From Candidatus Neomarinimicrobiota bacterium (GTDB lineage: Bacteria; Fidelibacterota; UBA8477; JABMPR01), in NCBI GenBank assembly GCA_034716895.1, contig JAYEKW010000085.1:1-40675 (forward strand): a DNA stretch of 40,675 bases. The letters run 5' to 3'. Both the position numbers and the translations under genes were made by a program. Under the pieces are notes generated by a model. That model ran no database searches. It was not told the DNA's origin and saw only the letters and a program-made list of their open reading frames with translations. Position 1 is the first letter of the stretch. Every line of letters starts with the position of its first letter. Below, piece by piece: positions 23,345 to 31,408 of the stretch.

Positions 23345-24738
23345 TAGAATTGGTCTTGATTACCTCCACCAGGGGTTGCGGCAGGGGTGTAAGCTGATAG
23401 ATTCTCAAAAGAAGCAAATTTATCAATAAAGCTGAGCCTGACGGTTCCGGTCGGACCATTACGTTGTTTGGCAACGATCAATTCTGCAATACCTTCCTGA
23501 GTATTACCGTCATCATCCAGTACACCGTATTTTTCCGGTCGATAGATAAACATGACCACATCCGCATCTTGCTCAATGGAACCGGATTCGCGCAGATCTG
23601 ATAGTATGGGCCGTTTGTCTCCCCCTCTGGTCTCAACTGCGCGTGAAAGCTGCGACAAAGCAACGATGGGCAGATCGAGTTCTTTGGCCAGCATTTTAAA
23701 GGAGCGTGAGATCTGACTGATCTCCTGTTGGCGGGATTCTACCCGACCGCTACCCTGGAGCAGTTGCATATAGTCAACAATAATGAGGTCGATATCTTTT
23801 TCAGCTTTTAAGCGACGCGCTTTGGCTCTCAACTCTGTGATATTCAAGGAAGCTGAATCATCCAGAAAGATCTCGGCTTCAGCCAGATTCCCTGCAGCAG
23901 TACTTAAGCGGGGCCAAAGATTGGAGGGTAGTCTTCCAGTTCGAACCAAGTGGGCATCTACTTTTGCTTCACTGCATAACAAGCGCATGGCCAGTTGGTA
24001 GTTTGACATCTCCAGTGAAAAAATAGCGATCTTGTGGCCGTATTTTACTGATGCATTGCGGGCAATGGACAGAGCGAGGGCTGTTTTACCCATTGATGGA
24101 CGAGCTGCAATGATAATGAGGTCAGAATTCTGAAACCCGGAGGTGACGTCATCCAATTTTTCGAAGCCGGTGGCCACGCCTCTGATACCGCCGGGATTGT
24201 TATGAAATTTATCTGCTTGAACAAATGCCTCATCAAGGGCTGTCCGGATCGGCACAAAATCACCAATTCTAAAGCGTTTTTCAGATAGCTCAAAGATCTT
24301 GCTTTCGGCTTTCTCCAAAAGGACATCGACTCGTTCTCTGGTTTCATAGGCTTCAGTGGATAACTCGGCTGATAGTTGAATGAGGGCTCGCAGAGCGGAA
24401 CTCTCCATAACCAGACGAGCATAATATTCGGCATTGGCGGTGGAGGGAACTTTTTCGGTTAATTCTGTGATGTAGTAGGCACCACCTACTGCCTGTAGAT
24501 CACCACTGCGCTTTAGTTCATCTACCACGGTGATCTGATCAACCGGCTCACCTCGACCATCAAGATTAAGCACGGCGTTATATATTTTTTGATGTGCCGG
24601 TCGATAAAAGCTGCGTGGTTCCAAAAATTTCATGGCTGCGGATAGGGCCATGTGATCAAGCATCATGGAACCGATGATACTCTGTTCAGCCTCTTCATTA
24701 TGGGGCGGCAACCTTAAATTTTGACTGGTTTCACTCAT
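23344..24738 (-). CDS. dnaB: Replicative DNA helicase DnaB
   Basis: A 464-residue DnaB without intein. The N-terminal primase-interaction domain (about 10-110: PPHNEEAEQSIIGSMMLD) is followed by a RecA-like motor. Walker A is ARPSMGKTA (about 212-220), Walker B is LIIVDYMQLL, and LSQLSRAVE and LRESGSIEQDADVVMF are conserved downstream motifs. Hexamers unwind DNA ahead of the fork. Start overlaps the uracil-DNA glycosylase stop by 4 nt (ATGA) and the stop overlaps rel. Confidence 0.97.
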   Translation of the reverse strand: MSETSQNLRLPPHNEEAEQSIIGSMMLDHMALSAAMKFLEPRSFYRPAHQKIYNAVLNLDGRGEPVDQITVVDELKRSGDLQAVGGAYYITELTEKVPSTANAEYYARLVMESSALRALIQLSAELSTEAYETRERVDVLLEKAESKIFELSEKRFRIGDFVPIRTALDEAFVQADKFHNNPGGIRGVATGFEKLDDVTSGFQNSDLIIIAARPSMGKTALALSIARNASVKYGHKIAIFSLEMSNYQLAMRLLCSEAKVDAHLVRTGRLPSNLWPRLSTAAGNLAEAEIFLDDSASLNITELRAKARRLKAEKDIDLIIVDYMQLLQGSGRVESRQQEISQISRSFKMLAKELDLPIVALSQLSRAVETRGGDKRPILSDLRESGSIEQDADVVMFIYRPEKYGVLDDDGNTQEGIAELIVAKQRNGPTGTVRLSFIDKFASFENLSAYTPAATPGGGNQDQF

Positions 24739-25427
24739 GATTGCTCTCCGGTGTTGCCACGATACATGTCACGAATCTTCTGAAAATCTTCCCAGGCAGG
24801 TCGTTTCCAGTTAGGATTTCTCAACAGAGCAGCGGGATGGTAGGTCACCACCAGATCAGTGCCATGATAATCAAACACCTTCCCGCGCATTGAAGTGAGG
24901 GAATCTTTGCTTCTCAACAGGGTCGTGGCTGATATTCTTCCCAGGGCTACCAGTAGTTTCGGTTTGATCAACTCGATCTGCTTGATCAGATAGGGCTCAC
25001 AGGTCTCTATCTCATCTTTTTTGGGATCACGGTTGTTGGGAGGACGGCATTTAAGCACATTGGCAATGTACACATCTTCGCGAGTGAGATCGATGGCCTT
25101 CAGGATATCATCCAACAGTTTGCCAGCCCGGCCAACGAAGGGAATACCTTCCATATCCTCGCGTTCGCCTGGTGCTTCACCCACGAACATGAGATCGGCA
25201 TTCGGGTTGCCTGCACCAAATACAAATTTATTCCGAGTAGCACCCAAAGAACACGCCATACAGTCCTTGATCTCATCATTGAAGCCCATTAGATCATTTA
25301 CAGGTGAATTCACCGGTTTCGTCTCCAATTCTGAGTTTTGTTGGCTTTCAGGCATGTAAAGAGGACCGCCAAAAATCTCCAGTTCCTCTTTAACAAATGT
25401 TCTGATCCTGTGTTTTTTATCACTCAT
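24735..25427 (-). CDS. udg: Uracil-DNA glycosylase, family 4 (Fe-S cluster type)
   Basis: A 230-residue glycosylase. The core (about 50-225) has motif GEAPGEREDMEGIPFVGRAG (residues 83-102), which with its Glu is typical of family 4, and a C-terminal TYHPAALLRNP motif. Four cysteines that hold a [4Fe-4S] cluster are at C56, C59, C127 and C143 (CMAC, LKCRPP, ETCEPY). It removes uracil from DNA. The first 45 residues form a charged, non-conserved extension (KKHRIRTFVKEELEIFG) seen in several relatives. ATGA overlap with dnaB. Confidence 0.92.
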   Translation of the reverse strand: MSDKKHRIRTFVKEELEIFGGPLYMPESQQNSELETKPVNSPVNDLMGFNDEIKDCMACSLGATRNKFVFGAGNPNADLMFVGEAPGEREDMEGIPFVGRAGKLLDDILKAIDLTREDVYIANVLKCRPPNNRDPKKDEIETCEPYLIKQIELIKPKLLVALGRISATTLLRSKDSLTSMRGKVFDYHGTDLVVTYHPAALLRNPNWKRPAWEDFQKIRDMYRGNTGEQS

Positions 25428-25750
25428 CTAAACCAGGTCTTCATTTCTCATAACGAATGGAACAAAATAATCGAGAGGCATGTCAGCGATCTCAGAATAC
25501 TTCTGGTTCAAAAACAGCATAAAATTCGCGCGATCCATTTATTTCGTTATTAATGTGGCGGGCATTATTCGTATGAACAATTCCCATATTACCGGAGGTG
25601 CCATACTGAGTGTATCGAATTGTGTTATGCTGAGCTTGCCGAAGTGCTCTCGAAGCCATTGTATTTATAGTGTAACCAACTCCCATTTCGAACCTCAATG
25701 TTCGTTCCCGCTCGTTAAATATCCACCGGGTTAATAAGAAACGCTAGTTA
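25428..25750. other. 323-nt spacer between rpoZ and the glycosylase gene, with a dispersed repeat
   Basis: The spacer breaks an otherwise tight operon. At 25616-25658 it has GAGCTTGCCGAAGTGCTCTC and flanks, an intergenic repeat phrase well known from many genomes (its translation gives ALRQAQH). Minus-strand frames here are short: one of 68 codons ending at 25492 is largely repeat translation, and one of 30 codons (MLFLNQKYSEIADMPLDYF...) ends exactly one codon before the glycosylase ATG. The latter has protein-like composition and might be a real mini-ORF or the end of a lost gene; I do not recognise it. Confidence 0.45.
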
Positions 25751-26089
25751 TCAGGCCTCATCCTGATCAGAGGTTTCGCCATCATCGAACATGGCCTGTT
25801 TTTCCCATTTTAGATCGCCTGACAGAAATTCACCCAGACTCATGGTTGTGGGTTTCACATTTGCATCATAAGTTTCCTTGTCGATTTCTTCCTCAACTTC
25901 GTAGGTGGGTGCCATTTCATCTTCACCGCTGATCTCATCAAGGTTCTCTTCTTCACGCCGACGTTCTTCCTCGATGACATAACGATCTCCCATGATCTGT
26001 CTGGCACGTTTTGCAATGACAGTCACTGCTTCGAAGATATCCTCGGTATGTTCTTCGATCTTTCTGAATGGGACGGTTTCTAAAGCCAT
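25751..26089 (-). CDS. rpoZ: DNA-directed RNA polymerase omega subunit
   Basis: A 112-residue protein. The omega/Rpb6 core is in the first 55 residues: EDIFEAVTVIAKRARQIMGD is the conserved helix. The remaining half is a strongly acidic extension (EEERRREEENLDEISGEDE and onward), common in FCB-group omegas and about twice the length of the E. coli tail. It assists assembly of RNA polymerase around beta-prime and takes part in ppGpp binding in Proteobacteria. It follows gmk by 12 nt, the classical gmk-rpoZ order. Confidence 0.88.
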   Translation of the reverse strand: MALETVPFRKIEEHTEDIFEAVTVIAKRARQIMGDRYVIEEERRREEENLDEISGEDEMAPTYEVEEEIDKETYDANVKPTTMSLGEFLSGDLKWEKQAMFDDGETSDQDEA

Positions 26090-26101
26090 TTATTTGCTCC
26101 T

Positions 26102-26686
26102 TTATTGATGATACACATCTTGATTTATTATATTTATAAAAACATCAACAGCCTTATCCAACTCAGAATTTACGATCTGATGGTCAAACTGTTTTCCTAA
26201 TTCCATTTCCTCAGGCATGCGGTCCAGGCGAATCTTGATCTGCTCCGGGCTATCGGTCCCGCGCTTGACCAGGCGTTGCGCCAAAACTTCCACGGATGGT
26301 GGTTTAATAAAAATTGAGAGACTGTTTCCCGGGTAGGCCTTTTGTACATTCAAGCCCCCTTTGATATCAAGGTCGAGGAGCAAATGTCGGCCCTCGACCA
26401 TGACAGCTTCGATATAAGAACGCAGTGTGCCATAAAGATGTCCATTTTTGGAATAGACTTCTTGCCATTCAACCAGTTCGCCCTGTTCAATGCGTTGTCG
26501 GAATTCTGCTTTTGAGATGAAGAAATAGTGTTTACCCTCGATCTCATAATCTCTCCGGGGACGGGTTGTCACAGAGACAGAAAACTGGATATCCGGAAAA
26601 TGCTCCAGAACAGCATCCTCCAGGGTCCCTTTTCCCGAGCCGGATGGTCCGGCAACTATGATCAATTTTGCATTGCTATCAATCAC
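26102..26686 (-). CDS. gmk: Guanylate kinase
   Basis: A 194-residue Gmk of standard size. Walker A is GPSGSGKG (13-20). SVSVTTRPRRDYEIEGKHYF is the GMP-binding signature; LLLDLDIKGGLNVQKAYP and LVKRGTDSPEQIKIRL follow. It phosphorylates GMP to GDP in the cytoplasm. The start is GTG, overlapping the yicC stop as GTGA. Order yicC-gmk-rpoZ is widely conserved. Confidence 0.96.
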   Translation of the reverse strand: MIDSNAKLIIVAGPSGSGKGTLEDAVLEHFPDIQFSVSVTTRPRRDYEIEGKHYFFISKAEFRQRIEQGELVEWQEVYSKNGHLYGTLRSYIEAVMVEGRHLLLDLDIKGGLNVQKAYPGNSLSIFIKPPSVEVLAQRLVKRGTDSPEQIKIRLDRMPEEMELGKQFDHQIVNSELDKAVDVFINIINQDVYHQ

Positions 26687-27570
26687 TGGATATTCTGAAC
26701 CTGTTCTCTGATACGCTCGATCTCATTTTTCAATTCAACAACTGCATGTCCAATAGGGGTTGAATTCGCTTTACTGCCAATGGTATTGGCCTCACGATTC
26801 ATCTCCTGCAGTAAAAAATTCAAACGTTTCCCGGCATCACCATTATTGTGCATCAATTCCCGGAAATGTTGTACATGGGCAGCCAAACGAGTCAATTCCT
26901 CGGTGATATCCAGTTTATCGCTCCACAGGACTATTTCCTGCTCGATCCGTTTCTCATCTATCTGATGATCAGCAACAACACCAGAATCTGCGATCTTTTT
27001 ACGCGTTTTCTCGGCAATCAGTTCAAGGCGACCCAGATCAGCTGACTGAATCTCCGTATTGATTTGTTCCACTTTATTCAACTGTTCAGAGATAGCGACT
27101 TCCAGAAGTTGACCTTCCCGAAGGCGCATGGCTTGCAATTGATCAGCAGCTTGTCTGACAATTTCGATGATTGCTGCATTGAATTGCTCCTGATCTGCAG
27201 TACTGGTCTGATAGGTTATCACATCAGGAAAACGCAGTAATTCTGCAAGTGACAGAGATTCGGATTCACGACCCAGCAATTGGGTACTTTTATGAGCAAT
27301 TTGTTGATAATTCAAGAGTAGTTCATCGTTTAAAAAGGGCTTCCCGATACTGGGTTGATCAGTACCCAGATTCATGGTTACAGTCACTCGTCCACGACTC
27401 AGGATAGACTGCAAGTGAGACCTGGTACTGTCCTCCACTGCTTCATAGCCCCTGGGTAAGCGCATGATAAACTCCAAAAAGCGACTATTGACCGCACGCA
27501 ATTCAATCACAACGTTGATATCACCAATTTTTTCTTCAGCCCGGCCATAACCGGTCATACTTATAAGCAT
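26683..27570 (-). CDS. yicC: YicC-family endoribonuclease
   Basis: A 295-residue YicC protein. It opens MLISMTGYGRAEE, a hallmark start, with VVIELRAVNSRFLEFIMRLP next. The C-terminal domain has EELTRLAAHVQHFRELM and GKRLNFLLQEMNREANTIGS, then KNEIERIREQVQNIQ. The family has been shown to include an RNase acting on small RNAs in E. coli. GAGAGG sits 4 nt before the ATG. First gene of the long minus-strand block; a hairpin lies in its leader (27616-27635). Confidence 0.93.
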   Translation of the reverse strand: MLISMTGYGRAEEKIGDINVVIELRAVNSRFLEFIMRLPRGYEAVEDSTRSHLQSILSRGRVTVTMNLGTDQPSIGKPFLNDELLLNYQQIAHKSTQLLGRESESLSLAELLRFPDVITYQTSTADQEQFNAAIIEIVRQAADQLQAMRLREGQLLEVAISEQLNKVEQINTEIQSADLGRLELIAEKTRKKIADSGVVADHQIDEKRIEQEIVLWSDKLDITEELTRLAAHVQHFRELMHNNGDAGKRLNFLLQEMNREANTIGSKANSTPIGHAVVELKNEIERIREQVQNIQ

Positions 27571-27615
27571 AGATCCTCTCGTGAAACCAGCAATTCATAC
27601 TCACTGCCTCTCCAC

Positions 27616-27635
27616 TTCAACCTTAACAGGTTGAA
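27616..27635. promoter_or_regulatory. Perfect hairpin in the yicC leader
   Basis: TTCAACCT-TAAC-AGGTTGAA is a perfect 8-bp inverted repeat with a 4-nt loop about 45 nt upstream of the yicC start. It has no U-tract on either side, so it may be an operator or an mRNA leader hairpin rather than a terminator. The role is not known. Confidence 0.4.
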
Positions 27636-27839
27636 TTGCTGAGACAAAGCCGCATAGTATAATTTTTTACCCTAGTTATGTCAAAAGATATATTGAAGTT
27701 AGGGCAAGATTTTTTTTCAGGGTTATCATAGCCTCTATAAACCAGTGGAATAACCGATTGTGGGGAGGAATTGCGACTGAGCGGCTTGTGGGGGCAGACC
27801 CAAGTTGAAGGCTTCAATGTCCTTGGTGAAACTGGAGGT

Positions 27840-27950
27840 TGAGGTTGTCGGAGGCTGGGATCTTTGCCATGCCAGAGTCCCCCCGCTACCCTGCGGGCAT
27901 CTCCCCCGAGGGGGAGAAATGTCATGCCATCATGCGAATTTATTGCAAAG
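27840..27950. repeat. 111-bp dispersed repeat, copy 1
   Basis: Direct repeat of 30822-30932, with 102 of 111 bases identical by my alignment. Its core is the palindrome TCTCCCCC-GA-GGGGGAGA. It starts TGAGGTTGTCGGAGG and ends TTATTGCAAAG. The surrounding 27636-27839 has no gene; a G-rich stretch and AAGTTGAAGGCTTCAATG lie there. The copy is just past the stop of the transglutaminase-like gene. Confidence 0.88.
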
Positions 27951-27994
27951 TGTGAAGACGAATAGCTCGCATTTTGAAGTAAAATTTGTATTAT

Positions 27995-29128
27995 TTACAA
28001 TTCGACTGATCTGATCACAATTCTTTCGGTGCGGTAGTTTGCTAATACACCTCTGCTCACCAGGGTGAACATCTGCATGAAATCAGTTCGACCATTTTCT
28101 ACTTCCGAGTTTGTGAAAGTTGCCCAGTCCGGTGCCAACTCCAGTGGAATATTGAGGCCAACCGAAGTGATCAAGCGGCGATTATCAAGATGCAGAAAAC
28201 CATCTTCCCGGGTGGCATCCACGGGGACCCAGCCCTTAATCGGAAGATAGATCTCCGACCAGACATGAGCACCTGTATTACCGGGGTAAAAGTTAAAGCC
28301 AGATTGTTGACGGGCAGGGATTCCAGCAATACGGGCCATGGTGATAAACAGGGCCGAATATTGCCCGCAATCTCCCTGCAATGTTGCAAATGCATTTTGC
28401 ACTCCCCGTTCTTCAGGAGGATATATATAGGTCATTGAGCTTTGAACCCAATCATAGAGTACATTCGCCTGGGACACAGGGTCGGAGATATTTTCGAGCA
28501 GATGGAAAACAGTATCTATTAGTGCCTCATCCTGTTCCAGGAAAGGTTCTGCTCTGGTATATTTAGCCAGGATCTGATTGGGAATGGTGTGCCAAGCCTG
28601 TCTTTCAGCCTCAGGATCCGTTTGCGGACGATAATCAAAGGTCAAATAGCTGAACTCACGAAAAATGGAGAGTGTATTGTTCTGATCCAGTTGCTTCAAA
28701 ACATCCCAAAAGAGCACGCGATTTCCATATTGGTTATCCGTAAAGGTCATATCCGGTGCTGGCGTGATTGTTTTATCAGTCAAAAGCTTTTGAGTAGGGT
28801 AACTGTCAATATCAGCACTCCATATCCCCAGAAAAGGGGTTTGATCGGCAGAAATGTCCCCGGTGCTATTGTTAGTGTTCGGGGATCGACCCAATATTGT
28901 ATCGATCTCTGACACTATTACCACAAGTTTCCCATTTACAAGTCGAGGATTGGAGTAATCGGCACTCAGACCCTGCAAAGCAGTTTGCATAAGGTCGATC
29001 TCAGCTGGATTCGGCCGGATATTCTGATAACTGCAAGAAGTGAATGTGATAATGACTATAAAAACATTGATGCGTATGAAAGTTAAAAACGGTTTAACCC
29101 TTGACTCAATTGTCCATATTGGTGACAT
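27995..29128 (-). CDS. Transglutaminase-like cysteine protease-fold lipoprotein
   Basis: From the ATG at 29128, with AAAGGAG 8 nt upstream, the protein is 377 residues. A signal peptide with lipobox FTSC places the lipidated cysteine at 32. The middle 120 residues are unassigned. The transglutaminase core (about 225-310) is intact: C254 in LQGDCGQYSALF, H288 in NTGAHVWSEIY, D304 in VPVDATREDG. Such domains act as proteases, peptidases or crosslinkers; the substrate is unknown. It is an outer-membrane or periplasmic lipoprotein and a likely Lnt substrate. Divergent from the histidine kinase gene. A frame reaching 29215 adds 29 residues without need and is rejected. Confidence 0.8.
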   Translation of the reverse strand: MSPIWTIESRVKPFLTFIRINVFIVIITFTSCSYQNIRPNPAEIDLMQTALQGLSADYSNPRLVNGKLVVIVSEIDTILGRSPNTNNSTGDISADQTPFLGIWSADIDSYPTQKLLTDKTITPAPDMTFTDNQYGNRVLFWDVLKQLDQNNTLSIFREFSYLTFDYRPQTDPEAERQAWHTIPNQILAKYTRAEPFLEQDEALIDTVFHLLENISDPVSQANVLYDWVQSSMTYIYPPEERGVQNAFATLQGDCGQYSALFITMARIAGIPARQQSGFNFYPGNTGAHVWSEIYLPIKGWVPVDATREDGFLHLDNRRLITSVGLNIPLELAPDWATFTNSEVENGRTDFMQMFTLVSRGVLANYRTERIVIRSVEL

Positions 29129-29421
29129 GATTCCACTCCTTTTTCTAATAAATGCTAAACGTTGCCCAAGATATTCCAACAAGCGAATGAAACTTCTGTT
29201 TATTTGTGGCTGCACTTACCTGAAACTACAAGCTATTACCCCAGCGGATGTTAGTCGCAATATTCTGTTTTCGAGTATTGATGGCATGAACAAAATGGCT
29301 GTAATAGAATTTATCTGCTCTCACTACTTCTATCAATGCATCCTTACCACATCTATATTGCTGGCAATATGCATAGTCACTTCCGAATTGCTCTAGCTGG
29401 TCTGAAAAAGGAATTTTATTG
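29129..29421. promoter_or_regulatory. Divergent intergenic region between the lipoprotein and the histidine kinase
   Basis: About 290 nt separate two divergent starts, so both promoters should be here. AAAGGAG (minus strand) and AAAAGGAA (plus strand) are the two ribosome binding sites. I see no strong paired hexamers, no riboswitch-like structure and no repeat. Short frames on both strands in this stretch lack gene-like features. Confidence 0.4.
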
Positions 29422-30732
29422 ATGAGTGATTCCAGAAAATTCAAAATCATTGCCAAATACTATGGATTATTTGTGAATCTCGATGAAGATCGAGAAGTTA
29501 TCAGGCGAATCAGTCTTCTGGTAACCTTGTCACTCTTCGGCATATTGATGACCTTTTCATTTGGAGTTACACACCTCATCAATAATCATATTGCGCTTGG
29601 TTCAACAGCCCTCACCGGTGCAGCATTATTAACCTTAAACTTATATTTACTAGAGCGTTATAAAAATTACTACTTTGGAATTTCCTTCGGGCTCGCGGTC
29701 TTCTCCATTATAATTATCAGTCTTTATCTAAGCGATAACACTATATATGCGTGGTTTTATATCTATCCCGGTGTGGCAACATTCCTCATGGGGTCTCGTC
29801 GGGGAGGCCTGGCAACTGCGCTCATGGGCATTCCAGTATTAGCTACAACCCTATTGGGAGCCAAAGAATCATTTTTTGGCGATTATAACCTCATCTTTGA
29901 ACTTAGATTTCTGTTGGCTTATAGCCTGGTTGGTCTTTTCGCTTATTTATTTGAGAAGATGGCTGAAGAAAAACGAACTGAAATTCTGGCAGTAAACACC
30001 TCATTGGAACAGACAGTTGAAAAACGAACCAGGGAACTTTCCAACAAAAACCTGCTCCTGGCACGTGAAGTAAAGGAACGGACAATTGTCGAGCAAAATA
30101 CTGCCCGAGCCTTAAAGGAGCGAGAGATTCTGCTCCAGGAAGTTCATCACCGTACCAAAAATAATCTGGCTGTGATCATGTCGCTCATGAACTTACAACA
30201 GAACTCACTTGAGACAGAAAGTATTACAGAAGTATTGGAGACCTTACGCAGACGGATCAGTTCAATGTTCATTGTCCATGATTCGCTTTATCAAAGCGAA
30301 TCTCTGGCATCAATCGATTTTGGAGAATATATCAAAAAACTGACACACGGTATTCAGCGTTCATTTCAGAGCGATGTTCAAAGCGTGAACCTTGATATAG
30401 AATGTGATGCAGTAGAATTAAATTTAGAGATGGCCATCCCAGTTGGTTTGGTTTTGAATGAGATCATCACGAATTCCTTCAAATATGCTATTAGGCCAGA
30501 CCAACAAATGACCCAAACAATTCATCTCAATCGTGTTTCAGACAACCGGATATCCATTGATGTATCTGATAATGGGAAAGGCCTGCCACCAGAATTTGAT
30601 TTCAAAACAGCAAAGAGTCTGGGAGTTCGCATGATCCACATGTTGATCGAGGATCAACTTGGTGGTACGGTTCAGGTTGAGTCCAATAGTGGTACGCGCT
30701 ACCATCTTGAATTTCCATATGAACCGGTGTAG
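29422..30732 (+). CDS. Membrane sensor histidine kinase (HisKA_2 / HWE-like)
   Basis: From the ATG at 29422 the protein is 436 residues. Six hydrophobic helices fill about 30-175 with short loops and no large extracellular sensor. A coiled coil follows (about 178-232; EQTVEKRTRELSNK). The dimerisation and phosphoacceptor motif is LLQEVHHRTKNNLAVIMSLM with histidines at 242-243, typical of the HisKA_2 class. The ATPase has N-box NEIITNSFKYAI, G1 VSDNGKGLPPEF and a short G2 region (KSLGVRMIHMLIEDQLGG). No receiver or response regulator gene is adjacent. It probably senses something within or at the membrane and passes phosphate to a regulator encoded elsewhere. AAAAGGAA lies 9 nt upstream of the ATG. 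Confidence 0.88.
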   Translation: MSDSRKFKIIAKYYGLFVNLDEDREVIRRISLLVTLSLFGILMTFSFGVTHLINNHIALGSTALTGAALLTLNLYLLERYKNYYFGISFGLAVFSIIIISLYLSDNTIYAWFYIYPGVATFLMGSRRGGLATALMGIPVLATTLLGAKESFFGDYNLIFELRFLLAYSLVGLFAYLFEKMAEEKRTEILAVNTSLEQTVEKRTRELSNKNLLLAREVKERTIVEQNTARALKEREILLQEVHHRTKNNLAVIMSLMNLQQNSLETESITEVLETLRRRISSMFIVHDSLYQSESLASIDFGEYIKKLTHGIQRSFQSDVQSVNLDIECDAVELNLEMAIPVGLVLNEIITNSFKYAIRPDQQMTQTIHLNRVSDNRISIDVSDNGKGLPPEFDFKTAKSLGVRMIHMLIEDQLGGTVQVESNSGTRYHLEFPYEPV

Positions 30733-30821
30733 ATTTTAGTAATTATACCAATTGCGACTCCAAGCTGGCAATGTTTTGTTTCCCTTCTGGGGGAGTAATG
30801 TTTTGCCCACTCCCAGGAGAC
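30733..30821. other. 3' flank of the kinase gene with a TTATACCAATT motif
   Basis: The motif TTATACCAATT (30743-30753) occurs 11 nt after the stop. The following CCCTTCTGGGGGAG and CCCACTCCCAGGAGAC phrases can pair imperfectly and lead into the 111-bp repeat. No U-tract terminator is clear. Confidence 0.35.
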
Positions 30822-30932
30822 TGAGGTTGTCGGAGGTTGGGATGTTTGCCATGCAAGAGTCCCCCCATTGCCCTGCGGGCATCTCCCCCGAGGGGGAGAA
30901 ATGTCATGTCATTATGCGAATTTATGGCAAAG
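30822..30932. repeat. 111-bp dispersed repeat, copy 2
   Basis: Direct-repeat partner of 27840-27950 (102/111 identical). It has the same orientation and the same TCTCCCCC-GA-GGGGGAGA palindrome. Together the copies bracket the transglutaminase lipoprotein and the histidine kinase. Confidence 0.88.
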
Positions 30933-31017
30933 CAAATTATTGATCAGATGCATGCACTCCCTGTTCTTTTTACCATCTCCCATTTGAGAATTTATACCAT
31001 CCTTCAGTTTTACCAAA

Positions 31018-31266
31018 ATGTCCTACCTGAGTGAGGGGGGTCGTATTTACGCTTCATTTGGTAAGCGGTTGTTGCCCTGGCTGTATGATGAGCTGTTTCT
31101 TTATCGGATCTTAGGTGAAACTGACTACAGAACGCGTCATTTACCGGAAATTTCACTTTCAGCAAAGGTGGCCTGGTTGAACCGGCTCAGGTTGAGGACT
31201 CGTTTTGAGCAGGAAGATGGGGAGTTGTTCTATCGGGTTAGTTTAGGTGCGAGTCGGCGGTTTTGA
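31018..31266 (+). pseudogene. Remnant of an outer-membrane beta-barrel-like protein (C-terminal end)
   Basis: An 82-codon frame without a ribosome binding site. Its sequence (GKRLLPWLYDELFLYRILG, then KVAWLNRLRLRTRFEQEDGE, LFYRVSLGASRRF) ends with alternating hydrophobic residues and a terminal Phe, as expected for the last strand of a barrel. Genes of that type are several hundred residues long, so this is probably the 3' remnant of a lost gene. The start is arbitrary. It sits between the 111-bp repeat and a CGCAGAG-type repeat, consistent with rearranged DNA. It could instead be a small protein; confidence is low. Confidence 0.35.
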
Positions 31267-31285
31267 TGGTTTACTTTATTTTTTT

Positions 31286-31320
31286 ATCCGCAGATTACGC
31301 AGAATTGCGCAGAGCTAAGT
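31286..31320. repeat. CGCAGAG-type dispersed repeat
   Basis: ATCCGCAGATTACGCAGAAT followed by TGCGCAGAGCTAAGT is another member of the (A/T)CGCAGA repeat phrase. The rest of 31267-31408 holds no gene; CCAGCCT and AGGCTGG around the stop of the next gene (31388-31427) could pair into a weak hairpin. Confidence 0.45.
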
Positions 31321-31408
31321 TAATCGGAAACTGCTTATACATTTTATATTGCTCTTGAGATCGGGGCGACTTGCTCAGTTTATGTTCGATCCAGCCTTCC
31401 CCACCAGA

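Noticed and set aside
23344-24738. Intein in dnaB
   Set aside because: The protein is continuous at normal length (464 residues) with no insertion at the Walker A site.
25492-25698. Slight resemblance of a 68-codon frame (GYTINTMASRALRQAQ) to a flagellin N-terminus
   Set aside because: The ALRQAQH part is translation of a common dispersed DNA repeat; no ribosome binding site and no flagellar genes nearby.
27623-27925. 100-codon minus-strand frame beginning MTFLPLGGDARRVAGG
   Set aside because: Half of it translates the 111-bp dispersed repeat, which has a hairpin core; composition is not protein-like downstream and there is no start signal.
29040-29396. 118-codon plus-strand frame upstream of the histidine kinase
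   Set aside because: Overlaps the signal peptide region of the divergent lipoprotein gene and lacks domain-like sequence or a good ribosome binding site.
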